Source of the DNA: Dasypus novemcinctus
Taxonomy: Eukaryota > Chordata > Mammalia > Cingulata > Dasypodidae
Direction of reading: 5' to 3'
DNA length: 64,000 bases
Assembly: GCF_030445035.2 (NCBI RefSeq)
Contig: NC_080688.1
Coordinates: 59,037,949-59,101,948 of the forward strand
Part shown: one piece after another, positions 12,384 to 23,630 of the stretch
How the letters are laid out: each line of letters begins with the position of its first letter
How positions within the stretch are numbered: the first letter of the stretch is position 1
The notes under the pieces: generated by a model
Seen by the model: the letters and a program-made list of their open reading frames with translations, nothing else
Told to the model about the DNA's origin: nothing
Databases searched by the model: none
Program-made: the position numbers and the translations under genes

Positions 12384-12935
12384 TGTGGCAGTTTGAGATT
12401 GTTTATGAATTCCAAAAAGAGAGATTGTTTGTAAACTGGTCTGTTCCTCTGGGTGTGCTCCCCTTTGATTATGTCAGATTCAGCTGAGATGTCATTGATT
12501 AAATTATGTTATGATTAGGGCTTTTATTCAATCATGTCAGTAGGGTATAACTCAGTTTAGGTCCCTGCCCTCTTGGGGGAAGAAGATATGGAAGAGGAGA
12601 GAGCTTGGTCATTTTGGTCCTGCCATGTGACAGAAAGGAGAAGGCTCAAATAGTCAAAGCCCCAGGAAGAGAGACAAGTCCTATGCCAGTTTATAGCTGA
12701 GATCAGAAGAAGCTGGGCCCATGGAGCCTTAAGAGGAAGAATGAAGGAGAGACCAGGCAGAGGTCACCTGCCATCTTGCTTTAACACATGGCAACAAACT
12801 TGGGTAAGGAAGTAACCTTGAGTTGGACTCTTTAGTGCCTTGTAACTGTAAGCTTTTACCCCATATAAATAACCTTTATAAAATCCAACAAGTTCTGGTA
12901 CTTTGGATCAGCACCCCTTTTGGCTGACTAATACA
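12384..12935 (+). repeat. 5' LTR of MaLR-like provirus (family A)
   Basis: 552 bp, TG...CA ends. Compared with the 3' LTR it lacks about 37 bp after 'ccctcttgggg' near 12577, exactly the stretch that holds the TATA-like box in the other copy. Confidence 0.8.
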
Positions 12936-12940
12936 GAATT

Positions 12941-12959
12941 TGGTACCAAGAGAGTGGGG
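12941..12959 (+). promoter_or_regulatory. Primer-binding-site-like sequence
   Basis: TGGTACCAAGAGAGTGGGG starts five bases after the 5' LTR. A TGG start in this place is standard for a tRNA primer site, and the same 'tttggtaccaag' follows the LTR ending at 47391. I have not assigned the tRNA. Confidence 0.55.
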
Positions 12960-14000
12960 TTGTGCTTATACAATTACCAAAAATGCTGGAACTGTTTTAT
13001 AAATGGAGAAGGGATATTTTTTGGAAGAATTTTGAGATGTTTGATAGAAACGGCCTAGACTGCTTTGAAGAGACTATTGGTAGGAATATGAGGCCTAAAG
13101 TTATTTCTGATAAGGCCTTAGAAGGAAATGATGAAACTATCATTGGAAACTAGAGGAAAGGTAATCCATGTTTTATAATTGCAGAGAACTTATATGGAAG
13201 GCAGAATTTGAAAACTACAAGTTTGGACATTTAGCCAAGGAGATTTCCAAAGTAAATGTGGAAAATGCAGCCTGACTTCTCCTTAAAGCTTAATGCAAAA
13301 TGTTAGAAGAAAGAGATAAACTGATAACTAAATTGTTAGACACAAAGCAAGCAGTAGCTGATTCAAGAAATTCCACACCTCTAGAGATTAAGCCCCCAGG
13401 AATTAACTAAACTTGGAACTTGCAAGCCAGGATTGGAAATGCAGTTATCAAGGAAAGATTTATGGAAAGTCTTACAGTCAATGGCTTGGACCCTTGCTTT
13501 CTGCATGCTAAAACAACAAACTTTTGAGAGAGCTGTATGAACAAAACCACTGTCAGCCTGGACTAAAAGGGACATGGAGGGAAGAGATGGAAGGGAAAGC
13601 AGCTTTAACAGGAAAACCACAGAAGCTGAGGTCTGGAGTTAAGACATTTCCTTTGGCCAAGAGAGTGAGCCCACCCATGTGTACAGAGAGGGTGAGTTTG
13701 TTCTGGCACTTGAAGAGGGTGGATGTTCCAGCCTGCTGTTCAGAGAATTTTTCCACCCCCAGCTACAGAGAGGGTAGAGCACATTCCTAAAGGGTTGGGG
13801 AGAGTGAGATAAACATCCCAGTGATCTGAGAGTTGTGGACCTGTCCCCCATAGGTTAGGGAAGGCCAGGCCAACAACTCACAGTTCAGAGGGGACTTTGC
13901 CCCAAGAAAAACTGTATTCATAAAACTGTGGTATGATTTTGTATTTAGCATTGCTAACTGAAAGGATTTAAGGTTATTTAATATTGTAATGCATTTTTGG

Positions 14001-14016
14001 AATTCAGAGAGTGGAG
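14001..14016 (+). promoter_or_regulatory. Polypurine-tract-like sequence
   Basis: 'aattcagagagtggag' abuts the 3' LTR start, the place where plus-strand priming would occur. The equivalent before the LTR at 49635 is 'attcagagagaggac'. Confidence 0.5.
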
Positions 14017-14605
14017 TGTGGCAGTTTGAGATTATTTATGAATTTCAAAGAGAGATTACATTTGTAAACCATTCTGTTCCTCTGGGTGTGTTCCCCTTTG
14101 ATTTTTTTAGATTTAACTGAGATGTTTTGATTAAATTATGTTAAGATTAGGGCTTTGATTCAACCACATCAGTAGGGTGTAACTCATTTTAAGACTCTGC
14201 CCCCTTGGTGGGCTATTTAAATAGATACTCGCTCAAGAAGACACATAGAAGAAGATATGGAAGAGGAGAGAGCTTGGTCATTTCAGTCCTGCCATGTAAC
14301 AGAAAGGAGAAGACTTGAACAGTTTAAAACCCTGGGAAGAAAGAGGAGCCCTATGCTTTTCTACAGCTGAGATAAGAAGAAGCTGGGCCTACAGAGTCTT
14401 AAGAGGAAGAAGGAAGGAGAGATCAGGCAGGGTTTCTCACGATCTTGCTTCAACATGTAGCAACAGACTTGGGTGAGGAAATAACATTGAACTGGACTCT
14501 TTAGGACCTTGTAACTGTAAGCTTTTACTCCAGATAAATATCCTTTATGAAAGCCAACAGATGTCTAGTACTTTGGATCAGATCCCCTTTTGCCTGACTA
14601 ATACA
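14017..14605 (+). repeat. 3' LTR of MaLR-like provirus (family A)
   Basis: 589 bp. Keeps a TATA-like 'ctatttaaatag' at about 14213-14224 that the 5' LTR has lost. Ends CTGACTAATACA like its partner. Confidence 0.8.
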
Positions 14606-14627
14606 CCCAGTGATAAAGAGAGATAGA

Positions 14628-15059
14628 GGGCGGCGGACTTGGCCCAGTGGTTAGAGCATCCATCTACCACATGGGAGGTCCATGGTTAAAACCCCAGGCC
14701 TTCTTGACCCGTGTGGAGCTGGCCCATGCGCAGTACTGATGCGCACAAGGAGTGCCCTGCCACACAGAGGTGTCCCCTGCGTAGGGGAATCCTATGCACA
14801 AAGAGTGTGCCCTGTAAGGAGAGCCACCCAGCATGAAAGAAAACGCAGCCTGCCTAGGAATGGTGCCGCACACACGGAAAGGGAGAGTTGACACAACAAG
14901 TTGACGCAACAAAAAGAAACACAGATTCCCGTGCCATTGACAACAACAGAAGCAGACAAAGAAGACATAGCAAAATAGACACAGAGAACAGACAACCGGG
15001 GTGGGGGTAGGGGTGGAGGGAGAGAAATAAATAAATAAATAAATCTTTAGGGAAAAAAA
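14628..15059 (+). mobile_element. DAS-type SINE with 13-bp target duplication
   Basis: Full-length tRNA-derived SINE. The A box TGGCCCAGTGG (14640-14650) fits the pol III consensus; the B box is GGTTAAAACCC (14684-14694, consensus GGTTCGANTCC). The body ends 'acagacaaccggggtg', G-rich, then (aaat)n and an A tail. The 13-bp sequence AAAGAGAGATAGA occurs at 14615-14627 and 15060-15072, a perfect target duplication. Open frames crossing it on both strands are shadows. This family is diagnostic of Xenarthra. Confidence 0.92.
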
Positions 15060-15072
15060 AAAGAGAGATAGA

Positions 15073-16184
15073 AATAGGAGACAAATTTAACTTCCCCATC
15101 TAAATACATTGTTGTAAAGCAGTAGCAGCTAATGAGAATATGTCACTCCAAACATTGAAACTACTATAACACATGTAAAACTCTATGGATTCTCTGATGA
15201 TCCCTTTCCACTTTGATCCTACTCTCCCAACCCTGACTCCACAGGCCCTAGGGAAAACATGTTAAAATGAGCATGAATGCCAACGTGCAGAAGCCAGTTC
15301 CATTCATATGCCATTTCTAGTGGAAATGAGTTTCTTGCAAGGTGAGGGGGAGTCCAGAGAGAGATGACACATGCCCTGGAAACTTCCTGTCAAATATGTA
15401 AGTGCTTACTACTCTCATTGCTTGATAATGAAGACAGCACCCTACCACTGTGACTTAATTGCACTGAGTGCATTATAATTGTGCCCTTTTTGGCCTTTCA
15501 ATTTAAAAAAATCATATGCCTGATCAACGTAAATGGGATCATGGACCAGGTAATTTTTGATTGGTCAGAAATTGATGAGTAGACTCAGAACAAATATTTG
15601 GCTGACAAGTAACACTGAATGTGTCCAGAGAACACAAATGTCTATGAAAAGCAAGAAATGCTGAGGAACTGAGCTGCCAAATAGAAAAAGGAGAAATCAG
15701 AGAGCATTTCAATAAATTGGAAAAAGATTGACTTTTGCCTCTATTAATGTGCTACTGTGCAACCTTCTCATTTCACTGAGGAAGAGCTTTGGCTTCAAAG
15801 AAGTTACTGGGGACTGGCTGTCAGTGTGATTAGAAGGAGAAGGAAATAGGCTGCAAGTATATATAACATATATGGGTCCTCTTGGCAAGGAGTTATCAGA
15901 CTAGAAGAGAAGACAGCCAAACATATGAAGAACTCAGAGGAAGGAAAACCTTGACAGTGCTGTGATTTGCATGCATGTAAACTGCAATCAGTTGTCTCCC
16001 AAGAGGGAATCCCCTAAGCCTTGGGGAAACAAGGATCTCTTTATGGAGGATGGTGGATTTCTTTGGGGATATGAACACTGAGAAAAACTTTGGGAAATTT
16101 AGTCCACATAGAAAACTCTGTGAAGCAGTGATTGGCTCTTGACCGGATACACCATTCACTCTCTCATTTACTCCTCACCTAGAT
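15073..16184. other. No gene recognised
   Basis: Unassigned AT-rich sequence; the 87-codon minus frame 15896-16159 has no recognisable motif. Confidence 0.5.
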
Positions 16185-16325
16185 GTGTGTGAGGTAACGA
16201 TTAACAGCCTCATTTACAAATAAGTTAACTGAGGCCCACAGATGTTCAGTAGCGTGCTCAAGGCCACTGTTACAGGGGAAGAGTTTTCAAAACTTGGTCC
16301 TTAGTCTTTTAATTATGCCTCAGCA
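16185..16325 (+). repeat. MIR SINE fragment
   Basis: 'cctcatttacaaataag', 'actgaggcccacag' and 'gctcaaggccac' in order match the conserved MIR core and its right part. Diverged. Confidence 0.55.
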
Positions 16326-17129
16326 TCCCTCACTCACTTTAATATAAGCATAATATAAAAAACAAAGAAAGACTGTATTTCCTTATATTCTGAGGTTTTC
16401 TGCTATATGCTATGAAATAGTAATATAGCAGGTACCAACTTTAGCAATGTACTCCTTTAGGGTTCTTGCCCAGAATTTGGAGGAGAAACCAGAACAACTT
16501 CTTTCCCAGTATCTCTCCACACACTAGGACATAATCCTTTCCCATGAGTCTGGCACTGATTATTTATGTGAGGGACTCCCAGTTCCTCAACAAATAGAAA
16601 ATTCATTTTTGAACTCTTTAATACACTTGTTGATCTGTCACAGACACCCTGACAAATGATAACCTCTAATCAGTCTAAGCATTGCATGTATTTGCAACAT
16701 CCAAAGCCTTAAATCCTGCTGGAGAGAATCGCCCAGGCTGGAAGTTGAATGCTGCTCCTCATGCTTAGTTTCTAGCCCTGGGTGGACACTCAATGTTGTC
16801 CAGAAATTCCTGCAATGGCCTACACTGCTTCAGTTCTCATCTCTCTCAAGGATGTCTCCTACTACTTGTATTTCTCCAAGGACTTCTCTCTCTCTAAAGC
16901 TTTCACAATCTCATGTTTGCACCCCCCACCACATCCTTGCTAGGATCTCTGGAACACACCCTAGGGGTGACTAATGGATCCATTTGGCCTTTTCCTCTTC
17001 CCAGGCCACTGATGATAAGATTTTTGAAATAAATATCTAATCTTATAACTCTTTCATCTAAAGGCTTCCACTCTCCCAGATGTATTGTTTGATTCAGATG
17101 TCTCCCCAATAAAATTTAATAGCATCCTT
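16326..17129. other. No gene recognised
   Basis: Unassigned; somewhat less AT-rich around 16700-17000. No coding signal or known repeat that I can name. Confidence 0.45.
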
Positions 17130-17320
17130 TGCATAAATATCTCCTAATACATATCCTACAGTATTGAAATTGCTATTTCCTTCTTATTTTCCATTAGAGT
17201 CTAATGGAATAAACTATATTATTTGTGGTCAGGGACATGGAATTATTCAGTTCTGAATCTTTAGTGACCAACATAGTTTCTAAATAATAGAAATCATACA
17301 ATAAATACTTGGTGAATGAC
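17130..17320 (+). repeat. L2 LINE 3' end (possible)
   Basis: Ends with 'caataaatacttggtgaatg', like the L2/MIR tail 'caataaatgtttgttgaatg'. Upstream similarity is weak. Confidence 0.35.
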
Positions 17321-17394
17321 TAGGAATAATGGGATAATTTGGCATTGAATGGTGCCTCTCCCTTGTGATATTAATTAGAGGGCAATATACCACA

Positions 17395-17520
17395 GTGGAT
17401 GGGTATCAGGTCTCACTGTGTGCTCCCTTACTTACATGTTTCTGTATCTGCAAAATGAAGGAGATGAACTAGATAACTTCTAAGATCCCTCACAGCTATA
17501 ATACTGTCTTCTAATAATAT
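17395..17520 (+). repeat. MIR-family fragment (MIR3/L3-type end)
   Basis: 'tgtatctgcaaaatgaagg' followed by 'gaactagataacttctaag' and 'tccctcacagct' follows the MIR3-type order. Confidence 0.5.
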
Positions 17521-18179
17521 CTGGGTGCATAATTAAAATCTTGTTTTATTGTTTTGCATTTCCTGTATTTAGGTGCTGTTTCCATGATACCAATGATAAA
17601 CCCCTACATAACAAGATTCATTTTGCTGACTATTTTTGATTCTCTCTATAAACAAGTTCTGTGTATTCTGACTGATGTAATCACTGCTGCTATAATTTCA
17701 GCCTCCATGTGGGTTTAATTGAATTTCAGATACTTACCATCCTGAATCTGTCTCTCAGGGTACCAATTAAAAGGACTGTAGGAAGGGTCTGATTGGCCAA
17801 GTGGCAGTTGTTGTTCCCTCCTCTGTGGTTAAGGGTGAATAGAATGGAGGGGAGAATCATGTGGCACATGGAGTTGGAAACTCTACCAGCAGCTGTATGA
17901 AGGCAGGTTCTCTATAAATAGTGCAAGGGTGGGGAGACAGTCATTGGCATGTATATAATATATTAAGTTCTTGACAGGCCTGATATATTGTAGACCCTTT
18001 TAAAGTTAACTCTCTTCTTCTTTAACCTACCCCGCAGCCACCTCCTTGCCAGTTGCTAAGCCAAATATCCACCCCACCTTCTCCCCATTCCCCAAAGGAC
18101 CTCTTGCCTCAAGATCTTGTTGCCATTGATATTACCAGAGCCCTGAGTATGACTACTAATGAATAGTCCTACTCATTAC
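17521..18179. other. No gene recognised
   Basis: Unassigned spacer between old repeats. Confidence 0.45.
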
Positions 18180-18420
18180 TACTCAAAAAGCTACTTAGTC
18201 GCCCTCCTGACTCATTTTCTTCATGGAATTCTTACACAAAGTTGTCAGATTAATCTTCCAGAAGTGTTGCTCTGAACAAATACCACTTTTTTTTTTTTTT
18301 TTCACAAATCAATTGGATTCTCTGCTATTACAGAATTATTTCCATCTCTTACCCTGGCATTCAAGACCTCCCGTAGTATGATTCTAGCCTACTTTTGCAT
18401 GTGTTCTCTCACTTCGCTCC
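18180..18420 (-). repeat. L2 LINE fragment
   Basis: 'cctcctgactcattttcttc', 'cagattaatcttccagaa' and 'ccctggcattcaagacctcc' occur in the order of the common L2 segment (reverse relative to the L2 reading frame as I recall it; strand uncertain). A T-run (18286-18302) splits it. Confidence 0.5.
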
Positions 18421-19573
18421 TAATTAAAATGCATGTAAATTTTAAAAATCATACATCATGGTATATAATCTAAAGTTCACTAAAGAATTTAATGTTCAGA
18501 CATCCCAGGACAATTGCTTTCACATTTAAGTTGGTCAACCATGACAATATTGAGGGTGCAGAGCAAAGTGAAGGAAGAATATCCACGCAGTTGCCAAGCA
18601 TATGGTGCCTCAGGATGGTCAACTTCCACTCTCTTGTTCTTCATTACCCTGTTGATAGAGGTGGAAGTGATAATTATTAAATTTAGAGAGTGTTTAGGGA
18701 CAAGGAGGTGGTTGCAGTATAACAAATGCTTGTGAAATCTGTGCTTGCTCAATCCCCTGCCCTGTCCCTGTCCCAGGCAGCATTCAGTAGCATAGTACCT
18801 TGTGGGAGTTTTCTAGAGCCTCTTTCTAATCTAAAAACTTTTGGCATTTGGATATTTTGAGCAAATTTGAGCTCACGTAGACTTTTAATTAATGCAATTG
18901 CCTTAGTTATCAGAAGAGCCCCACAATTAAAACTCTAGCCTTTTAAGATGGAGAAAAATAGCTTCTAAATTGAAAAGGAAAGATAAATTATCTTTTCAAA
19001 ATTTTTAATTACATGTATCTCAAATCTGTAGGTTCATAATCACAATATCAGTTATGATTATAAATTAATGGGACTGATATTTTTATAAGTAGGTTAAGAC
19101 TCATACATTCAGGTGAATGTTATCATTTAAAGTATTCCCCATAAAACATCATTGTCATAGATATTCAAAAGGAGCATAAAAGTATTTCAACAACTCCTCT
19201 TTTGGACTTATCTTCAGAGCCAGTTCACAAAACACAGTAAACATAAGTCTCAAGAATTTACTGTTTCACATTGTTTATGACTGGATACAGTGACCATATT
19301 TCGAACAATGTACCTCAGACTTTAAGGAAGTTCTCTAAGAGAATATGTAATTTTGTTCTAAGCAAAGCAGCACATTTAGACTAAGTAGAAAGTGCAATCT
19401 ACATACATAGATGTTCTAAGAGTATCTCTGATGTATGATGTCTCCAAAAAAAATTTCAGAGAGATAAGGAAGGAGGTTTGAAGAAATTCTGAAATTTGTT
19501 TAAGATTAAATTCACATTCTTTAGATCCTGACAAAGCCAGAATATTCCCGAATTTAATCTTGTTCCTGGACTT
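18421..19573. other. No gene recognised
   Basis: Unassigned AT-rich sequence; the overlapping frames at 18489-18752 on both strands are mutual shadows without recognisable motifs. Confidence 0.45.
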
Positions 19574-20217
19574 TGTGGTTCAAATACCCCTAGTGCTGGA
19601 GAAAAACAGCATTCACTGGGACACGGAAACTGATTGACCACAGGCAGAAAAGGAATTCATTGAGAAGCTCTCTCAATGGAGGGGATCTGAAGAATAGACT
19701 TCAGCCCCCCCACCAGCATGGTGGGAGTCTAGAGAGAGACTTCAGCCCACTCCTGGAAGGGGGGGACTTGAATTTACACAAAACTTTCCTAGGCGGGGAA
19801 ATGATAGTTAGGAGCGGGGTGGGTTTGAGGGTCTGAGTGAGGTGCAAGGGCCAATAGGAAGTCCTAGAGGTAGAAATTTTCCCTGATAATGAGTTAGGGA
19901 GTTTATGGTTTCTTGGACCGCTGCAAGAGCAGATGTTTCTTCTGATCTGTAAGGATTAAAAGATATGTAATTAGTGGAGGTTTCAGTCTCAGTCTTGTTC
20001 TGATACTCAGCTAAAAGTAGTAAAGATCTCCATCTCCCTCTGATATGCAGATGGTGAAGATCTCTATCTCCCTTTACTCTTGTCTCTAAGAGGTTCCTTT
20101 GTTTAACCTGTGGGAAAGTGCTCTGCCCTCAGACATGGGGGAGGGGGTTTCCCTTTTTCCCAGGGCATATCAGGGGAAACTGAGCTATAGCTTATTAATT
20201 ATTGCAAACCTCTAACA
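19574..20217 (-). mobile_element. Solo LTR of an endogenous retrovirus (probable)
   Basis: On the minus strand it starts TGTTAGAGG and ends GAACCACA, giving TG...CA ends over about 644 bp. A CCAAT-like 'cctattggccc' lies mid-element and an AATGAA signal-like string lies about 90 bp before the end, as in R/U5. It is GC-rich next to its flanks and has internal tandem duplications. I see no target duplication or adjoining primer site, so the class (ERV1-like?) and the edges are tentative. Confidence 0.5.
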
Positions 20218-20507
20218 CCTAAAAAATTCTCTGATGCCCTCTGAATTGCTATATCTTAGACTCATTGCCCTTCCCAGCTTTGATCTGTACCATTTGCTGC
20301 AGCCTCTCTTTCAGCATGCTGGAACCATTCTGCATTTTGGCTTTTTTGATTTTTCTCTTAGCACCCCAGATGTGAAACACAGATTTCCAAGGTCCAAATT
20401 TGGAAAACAAGGAAAGAAAACTTTCATTTGGATATATAATTCCAATATGTTTGTTTAAAACTCCTTCACATTACAGTACTTAGAACCATTAATAATTAAC
20501 TGTCTCA

Positions 20508-20647
20508 CTTACCAAATCCAATGGATGTGTCATGATGATGGGAACGAGTGTTGTTGGGGGGGGAGAGGGGGGGTGGGGGGGTGGGGTTGAATGGGACCTC
20601 ACATATATATTTTTAATGTAATATTATTACAAAGTCAATTAAAAAAA
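20508..20647 (+). mobile_element. 140-bp L1 3' tail insertion with 17-bp duplication
   Basis: AATAATTAACTGTCTCA occurs at 20491-20507 and 20648-20664, a perfect 17-bp target duplication. The insert ends in an A-run and has a G-rich tract (20549-20588) followed by 'tgggacctcacatatat' and 'ttattacaaagtcaat', as in armadillo L1 3'UTRs. It is a severely 5'-truncated L1. Confidence 0.8.
20549..20588 (+). repeat. G-run tract (quadruplex-prone)
   Basis: Five closely spaced runs of four or more G (8, 7, 7 and 4 among them) inside the L1 tail; more than enough for a four-run G-quadruplex pattern. Confidence 0.7.
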
Positions 20648-20664
20648 AATAATTAACTGTCTCA

Positions 20665-23349
20665 AGGGTTGATGGGAATTAAACTCATTTTCCAAAACAA
20701 GTAAGACCCTGATTATGTATACAGAGTGGTGAAATATGCCAAAATATGAAATGAGCAGGTGTTGATGAAGACAGGTCATGCTGCTCCTCCTCATGCTCTA
20801 GAAAGCTTACCCCTCTTCCCCTTCAAAGCCCCTTTCATCTTGTCCTTCCTGTCAGAGCTTGGTTGGACCATGCCATTGAACAATGACCTCACCCATTGTG
20901 TATGCCACACATTTCACAATTACTCATCCAGTTATCTGTAACTTCTGCTATGTTGTCAGCTAAAATATCTGTATAAAACATTTAATATCCCTTCCTTTCT
21001 TTGCATGTTAGTCTTGTCCCCCTGTATCGCCTGAATTAACTGTACACTTCATTGGAATATATACATCATGTCTAGCCCTTTTTTATGTGTCCTGCACCAT
21101 TAATAGATTTAATGGTTATTTGTTAGTTGGTTATTTTAATGAGAATTCCTTGCATGAACTTTGTTATCTTGCAGTTGTAAAAATCCCTTTTTGGAAAGTA
21201 CTATATTTTTATTAAAATCTTCCTTTTCCTTTATCTTATTTTCTCTTTGGACACATAAAATTTTGGTGAAACCTCTGGGTTTGGATGAAAGGTGCAGTTT
21301 TCTGAAATCCCCTTTAGTCTATATGTAACTCCAACTGCAACATGACTGGTAAGACCTAAGATCTTTTGGGAAGATAAAGGAACAGTAGAGGAAGTGCTTC
21401 AGAGGAGAACATTCAGCTGTGACTACTAAGAAAGAAGTACTGGGGAGACTCATTTTATTTGAAAATTCTTCCCATGACAGTAGCCTTTGCTATTTGTAAT
21501 TAGTGTTATAGATGAATTCCTAGAAGGCAAAATCATAATGTGTAACACCTCTGAATAGCAAATGCAGGGCACAAAGAAAGTTGAAATTTAAGATAGAAAA
21601 TGTAAACTCTTATGCTTAGATTCTTTAAGAGTACCCATCTGTAAGTAAATATCAGCAGATGAGGTTTTGATTGAAATTTGTGATATTCAAAAATAAAAAT
21701 AAGTTGCTAATATGCAGAAAAAAAACACAAATCTTGGGATTTGGGTTGGTTCCAAATTGCATGACATGCCTGCTATGAAAATCAACATTAAATTACAATA
21801 ATAAAAATACCAAGTCACAATTTATTTCTCAGGGTAGTCTGTACTCATCAGCTCAAACCTGAAGTACACAGTGTACAGTTTTGGGGGAAAAATCTAAAAG
21901 AATTATTGCTTTTTTAAGATAAGTCCAGAGGATAAAGTCCAGTATGATAAGGAGACTAGGAACCAAGTCACATGATCTAAAGTCACAGCAGGCGAGAATA
22001 TCAAAGACGAGAAAGCTAAAAGTAAACAGTCACTAAAATATAAAGAGGATTTCTTCAAATATTTGAAGCACTAATATGAGTGGAGACAGCATTGTTTTTG
22101 TCATGAAACCTATTGCTAATCTGTGTATTAACAGAAAACTCAGCTGAGTAGAGGTTGCCCAACAATTTTAGCTGTACAAAATGGGATGAGCAGTCTCTAG
22201 GAGTAGAAACTCCCCCCTTAGTGGAGCTGTTTAAGTCAGATCAAGAGACAAATGTTAAGGATGCTTGGAAGAGATTCTAATACAGCAGACAAAACGATCA
22301 TTGAGGTTGCTCACCTCCCCATACTCATGCAGAGTTGTAGCAATAAGGGAATCAGAAAGTATACTTCACTTTCCAAACAAAATCCCAAAATTATCATTAA
22401 AAGTCAACCCTATTGAGACATTTTGATTTTTAATATGTAAAAAAATATGCCCATTGAGGTCATTCTATAAACTTACAATATCAGAGCAGAAACGATATTC
22501 TCCTCCCATGGCCTGTTTGACTCACTCTGCCGTAGCTGTATCACATCCTCCAGCTAGTAAGGATATCCTGAACCACTGAGATAATTGTCAAGGAAGTTTT
22601 AAAAATGGATTGCTGTGGGATTAAAGCCTATGTTTCTTTCCTTGCTTGCATGCTGTGCTAAGCACATGCTTTCAAGGCCAGGGAGATAAAGTGAACGTTA
22701 TTCTTTGGGATCACAAGTGATGTTAATTCTCATAAAGTCCCAGAAAATAAGGGGAATAAGCCTACCATTTCCCACATTTGTTTTCATTTTAGAAAATATT
22801 CATCCAATTTAACAGTCACCTGACTTTTATTTTCCTTCATGAAGGGGTGTCAGATATGATAAGTATTTAATAAGTCAAAAAGCACTTTCAGCCTCATTGT
22901 CCCTTTGTGTTAACAAAGTCTCATAAAAGCAGATGGATAGCTAGGGCCAACTTCTTTCTGTGATCAGCCCAAGATAAACACCCTGTACCTTATCAGCTGA
23001 AAAGGAAATTCTTCACTTTTATCAGAGAATAGACTGCAGTTACTTAGTTTGAAATAAAAATCGATGGCTCCATTTGGCATTGTCTTTAAAAAAATCTTTG
23101 TTTTATTAAACCAGAGAGAAACAACTAGATCTCCCAATTATTTCCCTCACATATAAATCCTGAGTCAAATAGGGAATGCTAACTCTTGCCTAACAAACTG
23201 AATAAAAATAGAAGTGTGCATTCCATATAAGCTATCAGGAATTTTAATGAGAACATAAAATTTCTTCCTTATAATTATTCTGAACAAGTCATAAAAAGTT
23301 TGTATCACAAGTTACCCAATATAAAGCATATAACATGTTCATGTTGTAC
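20665..23349. other. No gene recognised; possible old L2/CR1 scraps
   Basis: Mostly unassigned. 20760-21130 has an L2-like feel ('gtcttgtccccctgtatcg', 'ggaatatatac'), and 22140-22290 faintly recalls L3/CR1 3' sequence. Neither is firm. No coding frame of interest. Confidence 0.35.
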
Positions 23350-23630
23350 TCTCTCTTCATCGACCTCAGTCAGTCTCATCCTTCCTAGACTCCTCAAATC
23401 CTACCTCCCCTAACCAATCAGCTCAGAATAATCCCCCTATCCTCTAAATCCTTATATTTTTTATACCAGTCGTTTGAGAATCATGCATTGCTTTGTTTTG
23501 GTATTTCACTTGTCATGTAGGCCCATTTTTTGTAGTCAAGTGATATGTAATTTCTCAAGACCAGAGGTTATGTTAGCCTAGAGTACCATTTTGCACCCAG
23601 AGATGCTCAGTGAGTGAATGAATCACACTA
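23350..23630 (+). repeat. L2 LINE 3' end (probable)
   Basis: Ends 'gaccagaggttatgttag ... gatgctcagtgagtgaatg', matching the L2 order 'gaccatgtct ... gctcaataaatgaatg'. Confidence 0.45.

Larger units (their letters stand above)
12936..14016 (+). pseudogene. MaLR-like internal region (gag-remnant)
   Basis: Sits between the LTRs. It opens with a 63-codon frame (12962-13153) rich in charged residues, then has many stops. No protease, RT or integrase motif is visible. Its 3' end (about 13930-14016) resembles the 3' end of the internal region before the LTR at 49635, including 'ttcagagag', so the two elements share an internal lineage. Confidence 0.6.
12384..14605 (+). mobile_element. Non-autonomous MaLR/ERVL-like provirus
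   Basis: Two related direct LTRs (12384-12935 and 14017-14605) flank a 1081-bp internal region. Both begin TGTGGCAGTTTGAGAT and end CTGACTAATACA. Primer-site-like and purine-tract-like sequences sit at the expected inner edges. Flanking pentamers are ACCAG (12379-12383) and CCCAG (14606-14610), matching at four of five bases, as expected for an old 5-bp duplication. The internal part is far too short for gag-pol, as in MaLR elements. Confidence 0.8.

Noticed and set aside
14628..14720. Possible functional tRNA gene
   Set aside because: A and B boxes are present but the cloverleaf is degenerate and followed by the DAS SINE body with an A tail and target duplication.
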